NCBI RefSeq assembly: GCF_000379765.1
Contig: NZ_KB903446.1
Location: 1 to 64,000, forward strand
DNA: 64,000 nt
Reading direction: 5' to 3'
From: Flexithrix dorotheae DSM 6795
GTDB taxonomy: Bacteria; Bacteroidota; Bacteroidia; Cytophagales; Flammeovirgaceae
In this document: piece after piece, positions 34,548-45,100 of the stretch
Numbering within the stretch: the stretch's first letter is position 1
Layout of the letters: each line of letters opens with the position of its first letter
Translations under genes and position numbers: made by a program
The notes under the pieces: model-generated
Told to the model about the DNA's origin: nothing
Database searches by the model: none
Seen by the model: the letters and a program-made list of their open reading frames with translations, nothing else

Positions 34548-37025
34548 TTATTTGTACACAAACCAGGCAGTGGCTTTTGCATCTGAATCTGATTTCACAC
34601 GAATCCATCTGGCCTGGAAATCTGCTGGAAATTCATGCGAAATAGTTTCCCCGGCCGGAACTTTTATTTCTTTATAAACCATCCATGGGCCATGACCAAC
34701 GGGCTCAGCTTCCAAAGTGAAAGTTACTTCCTTGTTTTGATCATGAGAAAGTGACACTGATTTTTTATCATAAAAACCAATCAGGTAGGGATCCGAGGGA
34801 ATGTTTTTCAAAACCTGGCTGTCTTTCCATGGACCTCCTTCTCCGGTAGGTTTACCCATTTCCCACAAATCATCAATTGTCCCTGCCCATAGGGCTGCCT
34901 TTTTATCTTCAGAAATAATAATGTGATCATTTCCCTTTCCCAACTCCGGATCAATTCCGGTCATCACCAGTAATCCTCTGTAAGAAGCATAATCATGAAT
35001 TTTAAAATCATGTGAAGCCACCGGCCGGATTTTGGCAAAACCATCCGCATTTTCAGCGGGAAGTTCATAAAAAGTACCATGACAATTCAATAAATCACGC
35101 TCAGTAGCTACTTCCCGGCAAATTCTGGTTTGTGCACTATTGATCAATCCATCGAACATCTGATTTCCTTTGGGAAGTCGCCACCTTCTGTTTTGATCAT
35201 CCACAATTAAAATGGAGGATTCTTCTATAGTAATCACATTTTCGGGAATGGCGAATTTTTCATTGATAAAAGTATGGGTTCCAACATCTTCTTTTGGGGT
35301 GAGGTTCATCTGTGCGTCCAATTCATAGTAGCCCACTTCCGATAAACCACTTTCATCCATCACTTTGGCTGCCACCCCTAATGCCCTCCGGTCATCCCCC
35401 AATCCATACAAAAGGCCTCCTTTCACATTTGTACTTTCAGCCCTGGCTAAACCTGCAAATTTGGCGTCAGGCTGAATTTCTCTGTTCTCCTCATCGGAAT
35501 AAGAAAAATGTAAAGTTGCTTTGGTATTCTTATCGGAAATCGCCCTAATCCATTCTCCTGCTTCATTCTCCGAAAAATTAATTCTGGTATCTTCCCTCGG
35601 GTTTAAGGAAATTTTTTCAAGCGTTGACCAGTTTCCATTTCCTTCTAAATCTACTTCCAGCGTAAATGAAACTGTCACTTTACCCTGATTTTTTATCCAG
35701 GCATTTCTTTGGGGCCATCCTGCAAATAAAAACGGCTCCGAAGGTTCATTGCCTTTTACCTCTTCACTAAGCCAAACCGCTCCTGAAGCTGTATTAGGGC
35801 CTAACTGATCTGGTTTATTTAAATCAGTGAACCATAAATTGGAGTTGGATTGACCTGGTCCTTCTATTCCTCCTTTCACTTTTCTTTTATTCAGAAATTC
35901 CTTTTGGGCAGAATCATCACATCCAAAAACTAGTTGCCCATTCCATCGAGTATAATCTCCAATTACCTTTAAATAAGCAGATCTGGGCCTAATTCCAGCC
36001 GAATTGTCACTTTTAAAAGTTTGTGGAAATTTCCAAAACATGCCATGCATGGTCATTAAATAATCCGGATTTTCGGCTGTGCCAATATCCCTGATTCTCG
36101 GCCACTCTGTATTCCAGCCATGTGCTCCATCATAACTATGGCTGGCTTTTGGAAGTCGGAAAAAAGACCATTTCCCATTATCCCTTGTACCCAAAAGGAC
36201 AGATTTATGATCCCAGCCGGTGGCCCAGACCGGATCTGTATCTGGATTTTCGTTCCCATATATCCCTCCCGGGCCGGTAACTTCCACAAATTGATTTCTT
36301 CTGATCACTTTCCAGTCTTTTCCATCCCACTCAGCTAAAGCACCAGATTCAATATCAAACTGTTTCAAAGCAGCCTGGTTTGCCTCACCATTATTGGAGA
36401 AAACCATTACCCCCTGTCCTGAATACAAACCTTTACCATGGGCACCAGGTAAAAGCGGGCCAAACTGATGCATGTCTTTTTCTTTTCTAAGCACATTTCC
36501 ATCAACATACAGGGTATTGGTTGACAGCGCATTCACATCAACTTCATAAAAACCTTCTTCCATCGTCCCAAGGTAAAGCATTTCTGCAGGATTAGTTAAA
36601 TGTCTGGCCAGTCCGGTAAACCTACCAGGAGCATCTTTATAAGATATTACCCTCACTTTTCTGTTCTTATCAATGGCATAAGGGCCAATAAAAAGCTGGT
36701 TACTTTCTTTGTGAATCATTCTGTTGGCTGGTGTTCCCCCTGTGCTCTCGTCCCTTACAACTGGTTCCAGGTCCGCAGATATTTCATAGAGTTTATCTGA
36801 AGATCCATGAGGTAGATGGGGGCCATAGGTTATTACCCAAAGTTTCCCGGCCCAGGGTACCACTGCTCCTGTACCACATTCTCCTTCATTATTATAGTAA
36901 GCCAGGTGTGGATAAATTCCGCTAAATTTTGGATATGTTTTGGTTGTTTCCTGCTCAACTGCCACCTTGTTTTGGCAGGAGAACACAAGCAGGAATAAAA
37001 TTGCTATCGTATTTATTTTTTTCAT
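34548..37025 (-). CDS. uncharacterised lipoprotein, probable beta-propeller carbohydrate-active protein
   Basis: This 825-residue protein is a predicted lipoprotein (LLVFSCQN at ~13-20). The N-terminal half (~30-430) has repeated short beta-rich blocks like a beta-propeller: TGAVVPWAGKLWVITYGPH, GTPANRMIHKESNQLFIGPY, LYLGTMEEGFYEVDV and ASHSYDGAHGWNTEWPRI. The conserved His, Arg and Trp residues in these blocks look like an active or binding site. The C-terminal half repeats a beta-sandwich motif twice: VTVSFTLEVDLEGNGNW near 435 and VTFTLEAEPVGHGPW near 765. I do not recognise a named family with certainty. Propeller enzymes acting on rhamnose-glucuronate linkages (PL27, PL42, GH145) are one idea that fits the rhamnosidase nearby. 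It follows sulfatase 1 by 20 bases, as the last gene of that operon. Confidence 0.6.
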   Translation of the reverse strand: MKKINTIAILFLLVFSCQNKVAVEQETTKTYPKFSGIYPHLAYYNNEGECGTGAVVPWAGKLWVITYGPHLPHGSSDKLYEISADLEPVVRDESTGGTPANRMIHKESNQLFIGPYAIDKNRKVRVISYKDAPGRFTGLARHLTNPAEMLYLGTMEEGFYEVDVNALSTNTLYVDGNVLRKEKDMHQFGPLLPGAHGKGLYSGQGVMVFSNNGEANQAALKQFDIESGALAEWDGKDWKVIRRNQFVEVTGPGGIYGNENPDTDPVWATGWDHKSVLLGTRDNGKWSFFRLPKASHSYDGAHGWNTEWPRIRDIGTAENPDYLMTMHGMFWKFPQTFKSDNSAGIRPRSAYLKVIGDYTRWNGQLVFGCDDSAQKEFLNKRKVKGGIEGPGQSNSNLWFTDLNKPDQLGPNTASGAVWLSEEVKGNEPSEPFLFAGWPQRNAWIKNQGKVTVSFTLEVDLEGNGNWSTLEKISLNPREDTRINFSENEAGEWIRAISDKNTKATLHFSYSDEENREIQPDAKFAGLARAESTNVKGGLLYGLGDDRRALGVAAKVMDESGLSEVGYYELDAQMNLTPKEDVGTHTFINEKFAIPENVITIEESSILIVDDQNRRWRLPKGNQMFDGLINSAQTRICREVATERDLLNCHGTFYELPAENADGFAKIRPVASHDFKIHDYASYRGLLVMTGIDPELGKGNDHIIISEDKKAALWAGTIDDLWEMGKPTGEGGPWKDSQVLKNIPSDPYLIGFYDKKSVSLSHDQNKEVTFTLEAEPVGHGPWMVYKEIKVPAGETISHEFPADFQARWIRVKSDSDAKATAWFVYK

Positions 37026-37045
37026 TTTTGAAATTAATTTATTTT

Positions 37046-38587
37046 TTAATTTTTTCTTTTCTTGAGATAGGCTAAAATATTTTCTTTACCCATGTTTAAA
37101 GTATCCTTTTCAATGCCTGGAAGATTTTTTTTCCATAGATTCAAGTCACTTTCTAATTGTTCTTGTATTGCCTGGTATGCTGGGTTTTGCCAAAGATTTA
37201 CCAATTCATCAGGGTCATTTTGAAGATTATAAAGTTCTGAAATGCCGTTTTCCTCCTGCACAAATTTCCATTCTTTGTTTCTGATCATCCTAAACCTTCC
37301 GGTTAATGAAATCGGATTGGCTTCCCAGGGAATTTTTGGATTATTATAATAAATGGGTCGCTCCTGATAATCAGGAATAAACATTTGAAGGCTTTTTTCA
37401 TCTATTGGTTTACCCGGAATTCCATACTCTGCATAAACATATTCCCTTTCGGCCGAACTTATCTCCCCACCTTTCAAAAAATCTGCAAAACTTTTTCCCT
37501 GTACTTGTTCAGGGACTTCTGCACCTAACAAGGCTAAAATTGTAGGCATAATATCCACATGGGAAACCAAATGATCTGTTACCATTTTTTTAGGAAAGTT
37601 CTTTTCCCAATTAAAAATTAAAGGCACTCTGATTAGGCAATCGTACATAGCTGGACTTTTAGTAACCATGTGATGATCACCCATATAATCACCATGGTCG
37701 GAGGTGAAGATTATCAGTGTGTTTTCCTTTAATCCTTCTTTTTCCAAATACGAAAGCAGACGTCCAATTTCATCATCTACCATGCTTATCATACCATAAT
37801 AGTTTCTTTTCATCCGCATTATTTTGTTTCTATCATAGGGAATAAGTCTGTCATTATTTTCCTGATGAAACACCTGACGGAAAGGTTTTCCAGCCGCTTT
37901 TAATCCCTCAGGTTCTACTGCCGGCTCTGGAATTTCTACACGGTCATACATGGAAAAATAGGGCTCTGGTAAAGCATACGGGGTATGAGGATGCAAATAA
38001 GATAACCATACAAAAGTTGGCTTTCCCTCATTCGATTTCAGTAAATTAATAACTGAATCGGTAAGCAGGTGCATGGGGTCTTCTTCAACTTTCCAGGGCA
38101 TGGGAATGGCTGCACTTCTGCCATCCTCTGGCATTTTTTTAAATTTTGGCGTGTCATAAATTATATCCATATCCTTCTCATCAAGAAAGGAATGGTTTTT
38201 ACCAATAAGCGCTGTGGTATAATCGATTTTCTTCAACTCCAGGGGTAGACTTGTTTTCGGTCTTTTGCCAATATGGTGGTTGGAGTAAGTTTGGTGACTG
38301 CTGGTATACATACCGGAGTGTAAACTCCACCTTGAAGGAGTACAGACAGGCGCAGTCACAAAGGCATTGCTAAAAGCCACTCCGGTTTTTAGCAAATTAT
38401 CCAGATTTGGTGTCTCAATATGGTTATTTCCCAATTCCCTTATGGTGTTGTATCGCTGTTGGTCTGTATAAATTAGCAGAATATTGGGCCTGGTTGAATC
38501 AACTGGTTTATGTTGTATTTTACCACAAGAAAATAAAAGTACGAGCATTGGGAAAATGAAAAATCCCTTCAAATTAATTATGTCCAT
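37046..38587 (-). CDS. S1-family sulfatase (sulfatase 1)
   Basis: This 513-residue sulfatase is a predicted lipoprotein (LLFSCGK, Cys21). The formylglycine site is Cys82 in APVCTPSRWSLHSG. Metal-binding motifs include PNILLIYTDQQ (~35-44) and the later FTSDHGDYMGDHHM. The best overall resemblance is to the choline-sulfatase/N-acetylglucosamine-6-sulfatase-like S1 enzymes. It removes sulfate esters from glycans; the exact linkage cannot be read from the sequence. Its start overlaps the stop of sulfatase 2 by 14 bases, so translation is probably coupled. The Cys needs oxidation by a sulfatase-maturing enzyme, and none is encoded in this window. Confidence 0.93.
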   Translation of the reverse strand: MDIINLKGFFIFPMLVLLFSCGKIQHKPVDSTRPNILLIYTDQQRYNTIRELGNNHIETPNLDNLLKTGVAFSNAFVTAPVCTPSRWSLHSGMYTSSHQTYSNHHIGKRPKTSLPLELKKIDYTTALIGKNHSFLDEKDMDIIYDTPKFKKMPEDGRSAAIPMPWKVEEDPMHLLTDSVINLLKSNEGKPTFVWLSYLHPHTPYALPEPYFSMYDRVEIPEPAVEPEGLKAAGKPFRQVFHQENNDRLIPYDRNKIMRMKRNYYGMISMVDDEIGRLLSYLEKEGLKENTLIIFTSDHGDYMGDHHMVTKSPAMYDCLIRVPLIFNWEKNFPKKMVTDHLVSHVDIMPTILALLGAEVPEQVQGKSFADFLKGGEISSAEREYVYAEYGIPGKPIDEKSLQMFIPDYQERPIYYNNPKIPWEANPISLTGRFRMIRNKEWKFVQEENGISELYNLQNDPDELVNLWQNPAYQAIQEQLESDLNLWKKNLPGIEKDTLNMGKENILAYLKKRKN

Positions 38588-39992
38588 GTTCCGATGTTTT
38601 ATGCCCGTTTAGAATTTCAGTTTTATGCTTTTCTAAAGCATTTTTTAATTGCATCTTCAGATCATCATATTCTTGGTGATCTATTAGATTTTCCATTTCC
38701 AGGAGATCATTTTGCTGATGGTATAACTCCTCAAAAATCACTTCCTGAAGGCTATTATCCTGATAAGTAGTAATGTACCTGAAATTTTCGTTGATCACAG
38801 TTAAATTTGGTTTTGCTCCTCCATAATTCCCTAAACCTTCATAAACAAAAGTTTCTCTCACCTTTTCAGATTCGCCTTTTAAAATGGGCAGTAGGCTTTT
38901 CCCATGCATGTTGTCCGGAACTTCCAAACCTGCCAATTCCATTATTGTAGGAGCCAGGTCAATATTGGATACCAATGCCTGCTGGGTATTTTTTTTAATT
39001 CCCGGACCTTTCACCCAGAACGGGATTTGCGCACTTGGCCTGTAGGGTAAAACCTTACTGGTGAATCCATGATCTCCCAACATCCATCCATTATCACTGA
39101 GGAAAAAAATGTAGGTATCTTCCGATAAGTTTAACCTTTCGATTTCTTCTACTACACCAGAAATAAAATCATCCATTTCTGAAATGACTGCATAATAATC
39201 ACGTGTATGTGTTTGAATGGCGGTACTATCCGGATAACCATACTTTAATGCCTGAGTCCTATTCCTCACTGTTTTCAAAAATTCAGGTTTACCTGCCAGA
39301 TTGTCTTTATGATTTTTGGGCACAGGCATTTCTTCCACTTTGTATTTTTCCATAGTAGCTTGTTTTGCAGGCCAGGTATGCCGATGATCCATGTGTGGAG
39401 TTTGGGTACAAAACATCAAAAACATGGGATTTTCCTTTTGGCTATTTTCCCTTAAAAAATCAATAGCCCTTTTGGCTGCATATTCATCACAATGATTTTC
39501 CGGATGGATGGTTTTTCCCATATCCATTGTTTTTCTACCATAATAAGTCCCATTTGAATAAAAATAAGAATGGAAATCAAACCCTAATTGCTGAGGTTGC
39601 TGGTCAATATGCCATTTTCCGGTAAATCCGGTAATATATCCTGCATCCTTCAAATACTGGCCAATACTCACTTCGCCTGAATTAAGTTTGCTTCCCAATT
39701 CCAATACGCCATTGGCACTTCCATATCTTCCGGTAAGAATTGCCGCCCTGCTCGGACTACAGAGTGCAAAAGCGACATTCGCATTATAAAACTGCATTGA
39801 CTTACTGGCAAAATTATCCAGTGCGGGAGTTTGGATAATTGGATTGGCATTATGGCCAACCGCATCAAATTGTTGATCATCGGTAAGAATGATAATGATA
39901 TTGGGTGGCTTTTCATCCGATTTATATACTGGATAGCAGGCCACCATAATTTGGACCAGTAAAATAAAAAAAATGACGTTTTTGATTAGCAT
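38574..39992 (-). CDS. S1-family sulfatase (sulfatase 2)
   Basis: This 472-residue sulfatase is a predicted lipoprotein (IMVACYP, Cys19). Formylglycine Cys78 lies in FALCSPSRAAILTGRYG; metal ligands are in NIIIILTDDQQFDAVG (~31-46) and the later FLSDNGWMLGDHGF. The substrate is not deduced. It is the first gene after SusD-2 and opens an operon with sulfatase 1 and the propeller-like lipoprotein. The ATG at 39992 is chosen because it immediately precedes the signal peptide; ten extra codons upstream are polar. The gap to SusD-2 contains two hairpins, so expression may be uncoupled from susCD-2. Confidence 0.93.
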   Translation of the reverse strand: MLIKNVIFFILLVQIMVACYPVYKSDEKPPNIIIILTDDQQFDAVGHNANPIIQTPALDNFASKSMQFYNANVAFALCSPSRAAILTGRYGSANGVLELGSKLNSGEVSIGQYLKDAGYITGFTGKWHIDQQPQQLGFDFHSYFYSNGTYYGRKTMDMGKTIHPENHCDEYAAKRAIDFLRENSQKENPMFLMFCTQTPHMDHRHTWPAKQATMEKYKVEEMPVPKNHKDNLAGKPEFLKTVRNRTQALKYGYPDSTAIQTHTRDYYAVISEMDDFISGVVEEIERLNLSEDTYIFFLSDNGWMLGDHGFTSKVLPYRPSAQIPFWVKGPGIKKNTQQALVSNIDLAPTIMELAGLEVPDNMHGKSLLPILKGESEKVRETFVYEGLGNYGGAKPNLTVINENFRYITTYQDNSLQEVIFEELYHQQNDLLEMENLIDHQEYDDLKMQLKNALEKHKTEILNGHKTSEHGHN

Positions 39993-40159
39993 AATATTAT
40001 TCCCAGAATTAAAGAAAAACAACCCATACTACTGCACATAACTAATCTTAGATGGAAGTTTTCCAACTTAGATCAACTTTGCTATTTCTTATTGTTTAGT
40101 TAAAAACCTCCCCTGTATCCTCGGAATGGCGCAACACTCCAGAGAGGAAAAAGTAATTT

Positions 40160-40177
40160 CCCCCTCAATTGAGGGGG
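40160..40177. repeat. perfect 18-bp C/G-block palindrome
   Basis: ccccctcaattgaggggg is its own reverse complement and is followed by a second G block (ctagggggagg). Short C/G-block palindromes of this look are often dispersed intergenic repeats in Bacteroidota. As a palindrome with no loop it would be a poor terminator. A genome-wide copy count would decide between a repeat and a local structure. Confidence 0.5.
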
Positions 40178-40327
40178 CTAGGGGGAGGAAATAAACAATA
40201 TTCATTTTTACCTTAATTTTTAAAAATGTCCAGTAGAATGAAAACAACCTTTATTGGCTACAAAACGCCCTGATTATCCATGTGTATGGAGAAATTTCCA
40301 CTACATGGACTAAAGCGATTGGATTAA

Positions 40328-40352
40328 AGCGGGGTCTCATTATGACCCCGCT
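40328..40352 (-). terminator. stem-loop after susD-2
   Basis: agcggggtc pairs exactly with gaccccgct (nine pairs, seven-base loop). It lies 53 bases after the SusD-2 stop and is GC-rich, but the following minus-strand bases (ttaatcc) form only a weak T-run. It takes the same position as the hairpin after susD-1, suggesting partial termination or RNA stabilisation that lowers enzyme expression relative to susCD. Confidence 0.6.
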
Positions 40353-40405
40353 GATACAAAAATTTTAAGATAAACTTCAGCCTCATTCAGGACATACAAC
40401 TATGC

Positions 40406-42109
40406 TCAATAATTTGGATTTTGAACCAATTGATCATTAATATCCACATCCCGTTGCGGAATAGGCCATAAATAATCCCGATCAGGATTAAAAGTTCTCA
40501 CATGAACAACTCTATAAAAATCGGCATCTGTTCCGTAAGATGGGTGTCCAAATTGGTCAAATGTTGGGGCTGAGGTCAGGTTATCATAAGAGTACGGTTT
40601 ATTTGGTCTTCCAAACAAAGGACCTGGCATTACAAATTCTGCTATTTCCCACCTTCGGATGTCTTTTAACCTAAACCCTTCATTGGCCAGTTCGATTTTT
40701 CTCTCCCTCCTGATAATAGTGCGCAATTCGTTTTGATCCGTAGTGCTTACTGCAGGATAATTCCCCGTATCGCCAGCATCTACTCCATAACCTCTTGCCC
40801 TCACCAAATTAATGGCTTCTAAAACAGAGGCATCAATCTGGTTTAGTTCAATTTTAGCTTCTGCGTAAATCAATAAAACTTCTGCATACCTTATCAGGAT
40901 TTCATTCAATTCAGAATGATCTATATTCCCGGGTAAATCAGCCTCACTTGTATATTTCTTCCAGCAGTATCCGGTGTAGGAGGCAAAAGGATTAGTCGCA
41001 TCCTGGTTGGCGACTCTTGTCATTGAGCCATCACTTTCTACTCTGAAAGTTTCTGTACTATCCTTATGGGTTTCAAATATAAAGCCTGCCCATACACTCT
41101 GAGGGGTAATGATTGATCCAAACATTCGGGGATCCCGATTTTTAAATGGATTTTTTGGATCATATAATGGAGATTCACTTATCAGTTTGCCATCTGTACA
41201 TTCGTAGGAATCAATCATAACCTGCGAAGGTACTATGGTACTCCATGCACCTGTATTTCTGGTGGACTGGTATCTCGGAAGCCTTGCATCCTGAAAACCA
41301 ATCAGAAATGGCATGTCAAAAATCACTTCCTGGCTCCTTTGTCCTTCATAAGTGAAAAGCTTTTCATAGTCCGGAAAGAGGGCATACGTCTTCATATCCA
41401 TAACCGCTTTAGCTGCAGCGGCAGCTTCCTCCCACATATTATGTTCTATGGCAATTCTGGCTTTTAAAGCCATGGCCGCTCCCTTTGTAGCCCTTCCCTG
41501 ATCAGAACCTGACCATTCTTCTGGTAAAATTCCTGCAGCTTTATCCAAATCACTGAATAAGTTGGTAATGATTACACTTTTGGGATCTCTTGGAATTTTC
41601 GACTCCTCCAGTGTTTGCAAGGTTGTAATCCATGGTACATCCCCATAAAGTGAAATTAACCAGGAGTAATAATATGATCTTAAAAACAAGGCTTGTGCCT
41701 CAATTAAATTATAATTGGCTTCCGGAACTACATCTTTAGCCTTATCCATATTGTTGAGCAGGTTATTGCACTTGGAAATGCCATTGTACATATGCTTCCA
41801 GGTGTTATAGAATGTTCCCGTTTCTGTGGTGTGTTCACCCAGGCTTATGGTTTGCAGGCCCCCATAATAATTACTTCTCAGGAAGCCCAAATCTGTTACC
41901 CCGTCCAGAAAGACTGAAAGTGAAGCCCTCCCTTCATTCCACCAAATATCAGTGTATGCACCATTGACTGCAAGATTGAGTTCATCCTCATTAGAGAAAA
42001 AAGTAGCATCGGAAGGCTGGTCCAATGGAAATTTTTCCAAGGAACTTTCACATGAACCCAGGTAAAAAATGAAAAGGAGAAAAGTGATTTTTATATATAA
42101 TTTTTTCAT
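40406..42109 (-). CDS. SusD/RagB-family surface glycan-binding lipoprotein (SusD-2)
   Basis: This 567-residue lipoprotein (YLGSCESS, Cys20) has SusD features: AQALFLRSYYYSWLISLYGDVPW (quoted in part as LFLRSYYYSWLISLYGD) near 125-145, KGAAMALKARIAIEHNMWEEAA near 215, ILIRYAEVLLIYAEAKIELNQ near 410-430, INLVRARGYG and the terminal WPIPQRDVDINDQLVQNPNY (exactly 20 residues). It pairs with SusC-2, whose stop is 18 bases upstream. It is only distantly similar to SusD-1, so the two modules probably bind different glycans or different fragments. Confidence 0.95.
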   Translation of the reverse strand: MKKLYIKITFLLFIFYLGSCESSLEKFPLDQPSDATFFSNEDELNLAVNGAYTDIWWNEGRASLSVFLDGVTDLGFLRSNYYGGLQTISLGEHTTETGTFYNTWKHMYNGISKCNNLLNNMDKAKDVVPEANYNLIEAQALFLRSYYYSWLISLYGDVPWITTLQTLEESKIPRDPKSVIITNLFSDLDKAAGILPEEWSGSDQGRATKGAAMALKARIAIEHNMWEEAAAAAKAVMDMKTYALFPDYEKLFTYEGQRSQEVIFDMPFLIGFQDARLPRYQSTRNTGAWSTIVPSQVMIDSYECTDGKLISESPLYDPKNPFKNRDPRMFGSIITPQSVWAGFIFETHKDSTETFRVESDGSMTRVANQDATNPFASYTGYCWKKYTSEADLPGNIDHSELNEILIRYAEVLLIYAEAKIELNQIDASVLEAINLVRARGYGVDAGDTGNYPAVSTTDQNELRTIIRRERKIELANEGFRLKDIRRWEIAEFVMPGPLFGRPNKPYSYDNLTSAPTFDQFGHPSYGTDADFYRVVHVRTFNPDRDYLWPIPQRDVDINDQLVQNPNY

Positions 42110-42127
42110 AATATCTGACTATTTAAA

Positions 42128-45100
42128 TTAGAAAGAAAGATCAAGGCCAAATGTATACACCGCAGTAATTGGGTAAAGCGTACCATTCACACCATTAGGT
42201 GCTTCCGGATCATAACCCTGGGGCATGTCATCCAGGGTAAATAAATTCTGGCCGGAAAAATAAATCCTGAGCTTATTAATGGCTGCTTTTTCCAATACTG
42301 AAGTTGGGAAATTGTAGCCGATGGTAAGGTTTCTCATCCTTAAATATGCAGAACTCCACATCCAGAAATCGGTAACCTGATAATTGTTTCCGGTAGTTCC
42401 TGCGGTAAGCCGTGGATAAGCAGCATTTGGATTATCAGGCGTCCAGTAATTTAAATGCCAGTCCTGAATTTTTCCCCCATTGAAAAATGCCCAAACAGCA
42501 TCCTGCTGCATGTAAACATCTCTTTTCCCCACGCCTTGTAGAAATACAGACAGGTCAAATCCTTTAAATCCCGCAAAAAGATTAATGCCATAGGTCATTC
42601 TTGGAAAAGGATCACCGAGCACTACCCTGTCTTCGGAATTGATGACATCATCAGCCTCATCCGGAATGCCATCTCCATTAGTATCAATTGTGAGTTGGTT
42701 TTCATACTTCAAATCTCCAGGAGCAAGAGTTCCGATTTGGGATGGACTACCGGCAATTTCATCTTCTGATTGGAAGAAACCAGTGTTTTTGTAACCATAT
42801 AAAGAATTAATAGGATAACCTTCCTGGATGATAGAATAATTATTTATATAGGGTCCTGTACCTTTTAGATCAGTAACTCTGTTGATGACATCTGAGATAT
42901 TGAAATTAATTCCATAAGAAAAATCTCCTTTTTCATCATTCCAGCCCAGGCTCATTTCCCAGCCTTTGTTTTCTACTTCACCGGCATTTTGGGTGGGGGC
43001 ATTCAGCCCGATTGTGGCTGGCACTGGCAACTCCAATAGAATATCATATGTATTTCTTTTGAAGTAATCGAAGGTAAAGTTTAATCTGTTTTCCAAAATC
43101 GAAAGGTCCAGCCCAATATCAATACTTTCAGTAGTTTCCCATGAAATGTCATTATTAGCCATATCCAGCTGAGCAGCCCCACTTGCTGGTGCATTTCCAA
43201 AAATATAATCTCTGCCTAAAGCAATGGTAGAAGCAAATGGATAATTTCCTATATTCTGATTTCCCAATTGCCCCCAGGAACCTCTTATTTTTAACTCATT
43301 GATAAGGGTGGCTGAAGACAAAAAAGCCTCCTCCGAGATTCTCCACCCGGCAGAAAAGGATGGAAAAAGCCCATATTTATTTCCTTCCGAAAATCTGGAA
43401 GAACCATCATATCTTAAATTACCTTCCAGCAGATATTTGCCTTTATAATCATAATTTACTCTGGTAAAATACGACTGTAATCCCCATTCTCTGGCTGAAC
43501 CTTCATTTTGCATATTGGTCTGTGCACCGGCATTCAATTCCTCATAATCCTGCAAGGCAAAATTGTCTCTATAAGCATTGAAATATTCATATTTATCGGT
43601 GATCAATTCATAACCACCCAATACTTTAAAATAATTTTCCCCAAAGGTTTTTTCATAGGTAACCAATCCATTGAAATAATTATTGAATCCCTGAGAGTGC
43701 TGTTGCCAGAGGTTGTTTAATGGGGGAACTACCTGTTCCAGCTCTTTGGTGTCAATGTTGTAAACATTGTAGGATTTTCGCATGGTTTTTTCAAAGCTTC
43801 CCGAATATTCAGGTGCATACTTCAGCGAAAGCTCCAGACCTTTAACCGGTCTGTAATAGGCTTTAATTATTCCCCTGAAATAATTGAACTGATCTCTGTT
43901 AAAGCCGGAAGCCTGAGACTGGGCAATACTGTTGGAAATACCATTCCATCCTGGACCCCAGGAACCATCTGAATACTGTCCTACAAATATTGGAGGGATT
44001 CTGTTGGCCTGCTGTACGATTTCACTCAGGCTAGCAGCAGACATCTGCCGGATGGATCGTCTCACATTTAAATCAAAATTAAACCCTACTTTTTCCGAAA
44101 CTTTCAAGTCAGTATTTATTCTGGCCTGATACCGCTTAAAATTGAAATTAGGAATGTTTCCATCCTGATCCATGATGGAAACAGAAGCTAAAACCTGAGC
44201 CATTTCATTTCCACCTGAAATAGTTACATTATGGTGTTGTTGAAAACCACTTTCGGTAAAAGTTCCACCTAGCCAGTCTGTATTGGGGTAATGATCCGGG
44301 TCAGTTTGATGATTGGCTACCCAATCGTCAATTTCCTGTTGGGAAAATGGCGGTGCTGAGCCCTGATTTTCAAATGCAAGATTATAATTTTCCATATAAC
44401 CCTGACCATCCAGGTAATTGGGTAAATTGGTGGGCTCCTGCCATCCACCATATCCTCTGTAGGAAACTGAAAATTTGCCTTCTTTCCCTCTTTTGGTGGT
44501 AATCACAATCACACCATTGGCAGCCCTTGAGCCATAAATAGAGGCTGAAGCTGCATCTTTTAATACGGAAAGACTTTCTATATCATTGGGATCAATGCCG
44601 TTGATATTACCGGGAACTCCATCAATCAATACAAGCGGATCGGAATTGCTTAATGTACCAATTCCCCTGATTCTGATTGTAGCTTCATCAAATCCCGGCT
44701 GACTTGAGTTTTGTAATACGGTAACCCCCGGAACAGTACCCATTAAAGCCTGAGAGGTCTGCATCACAGGTTGTTTTACAATCTCTTTTGATTCCACAAT
44801 TCCCACTGCCCCGGTAAGATTTTCCTTTTTCTGAGTACCATATCCAATCACAATCACCTCTTCCAATTGCTCCAAATCTGCTTTAAGGGTAATATTTATG
44901 ACACTGGCGTTTCCTACTTCTACCTCCTGGGTTTCATAACCAATATAACTGTACATTAAAATAGCTCCCGGGCTGACCATCAGGGAATAATTGCCATCAA
45001 AATCTGAGGTGGTTCCGTTTGTGGTTCCCTTAATCAGGATACTCACACCGGGAAGAGGTTCGTTTGCTTCATCACTGGTAACTTTCCCACTTATCTGAAC

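Larger units (their letters stand above)
39993..40405. other. 413-base intergenic region between susD-2 and sulfatase 2
   Basis: There is no coding region. It holds the perfect palindrome at 40160-40177 and the stem-loop at 40328-40352. The rest is AT-rich leader sequence of sulfatase 2 with no recognised promoter element. Its length suggests the enzyme operon may have its own promoter or a processed junction. Confidence 0.6.

Noticed and set aside
37046-39992. The overlapping sulfatase genes as one broken gene
   Set aside because: Each has its own lipoprotein signal, formylglycine site and full length; the 14-base overlap is ordinary translational coupling.
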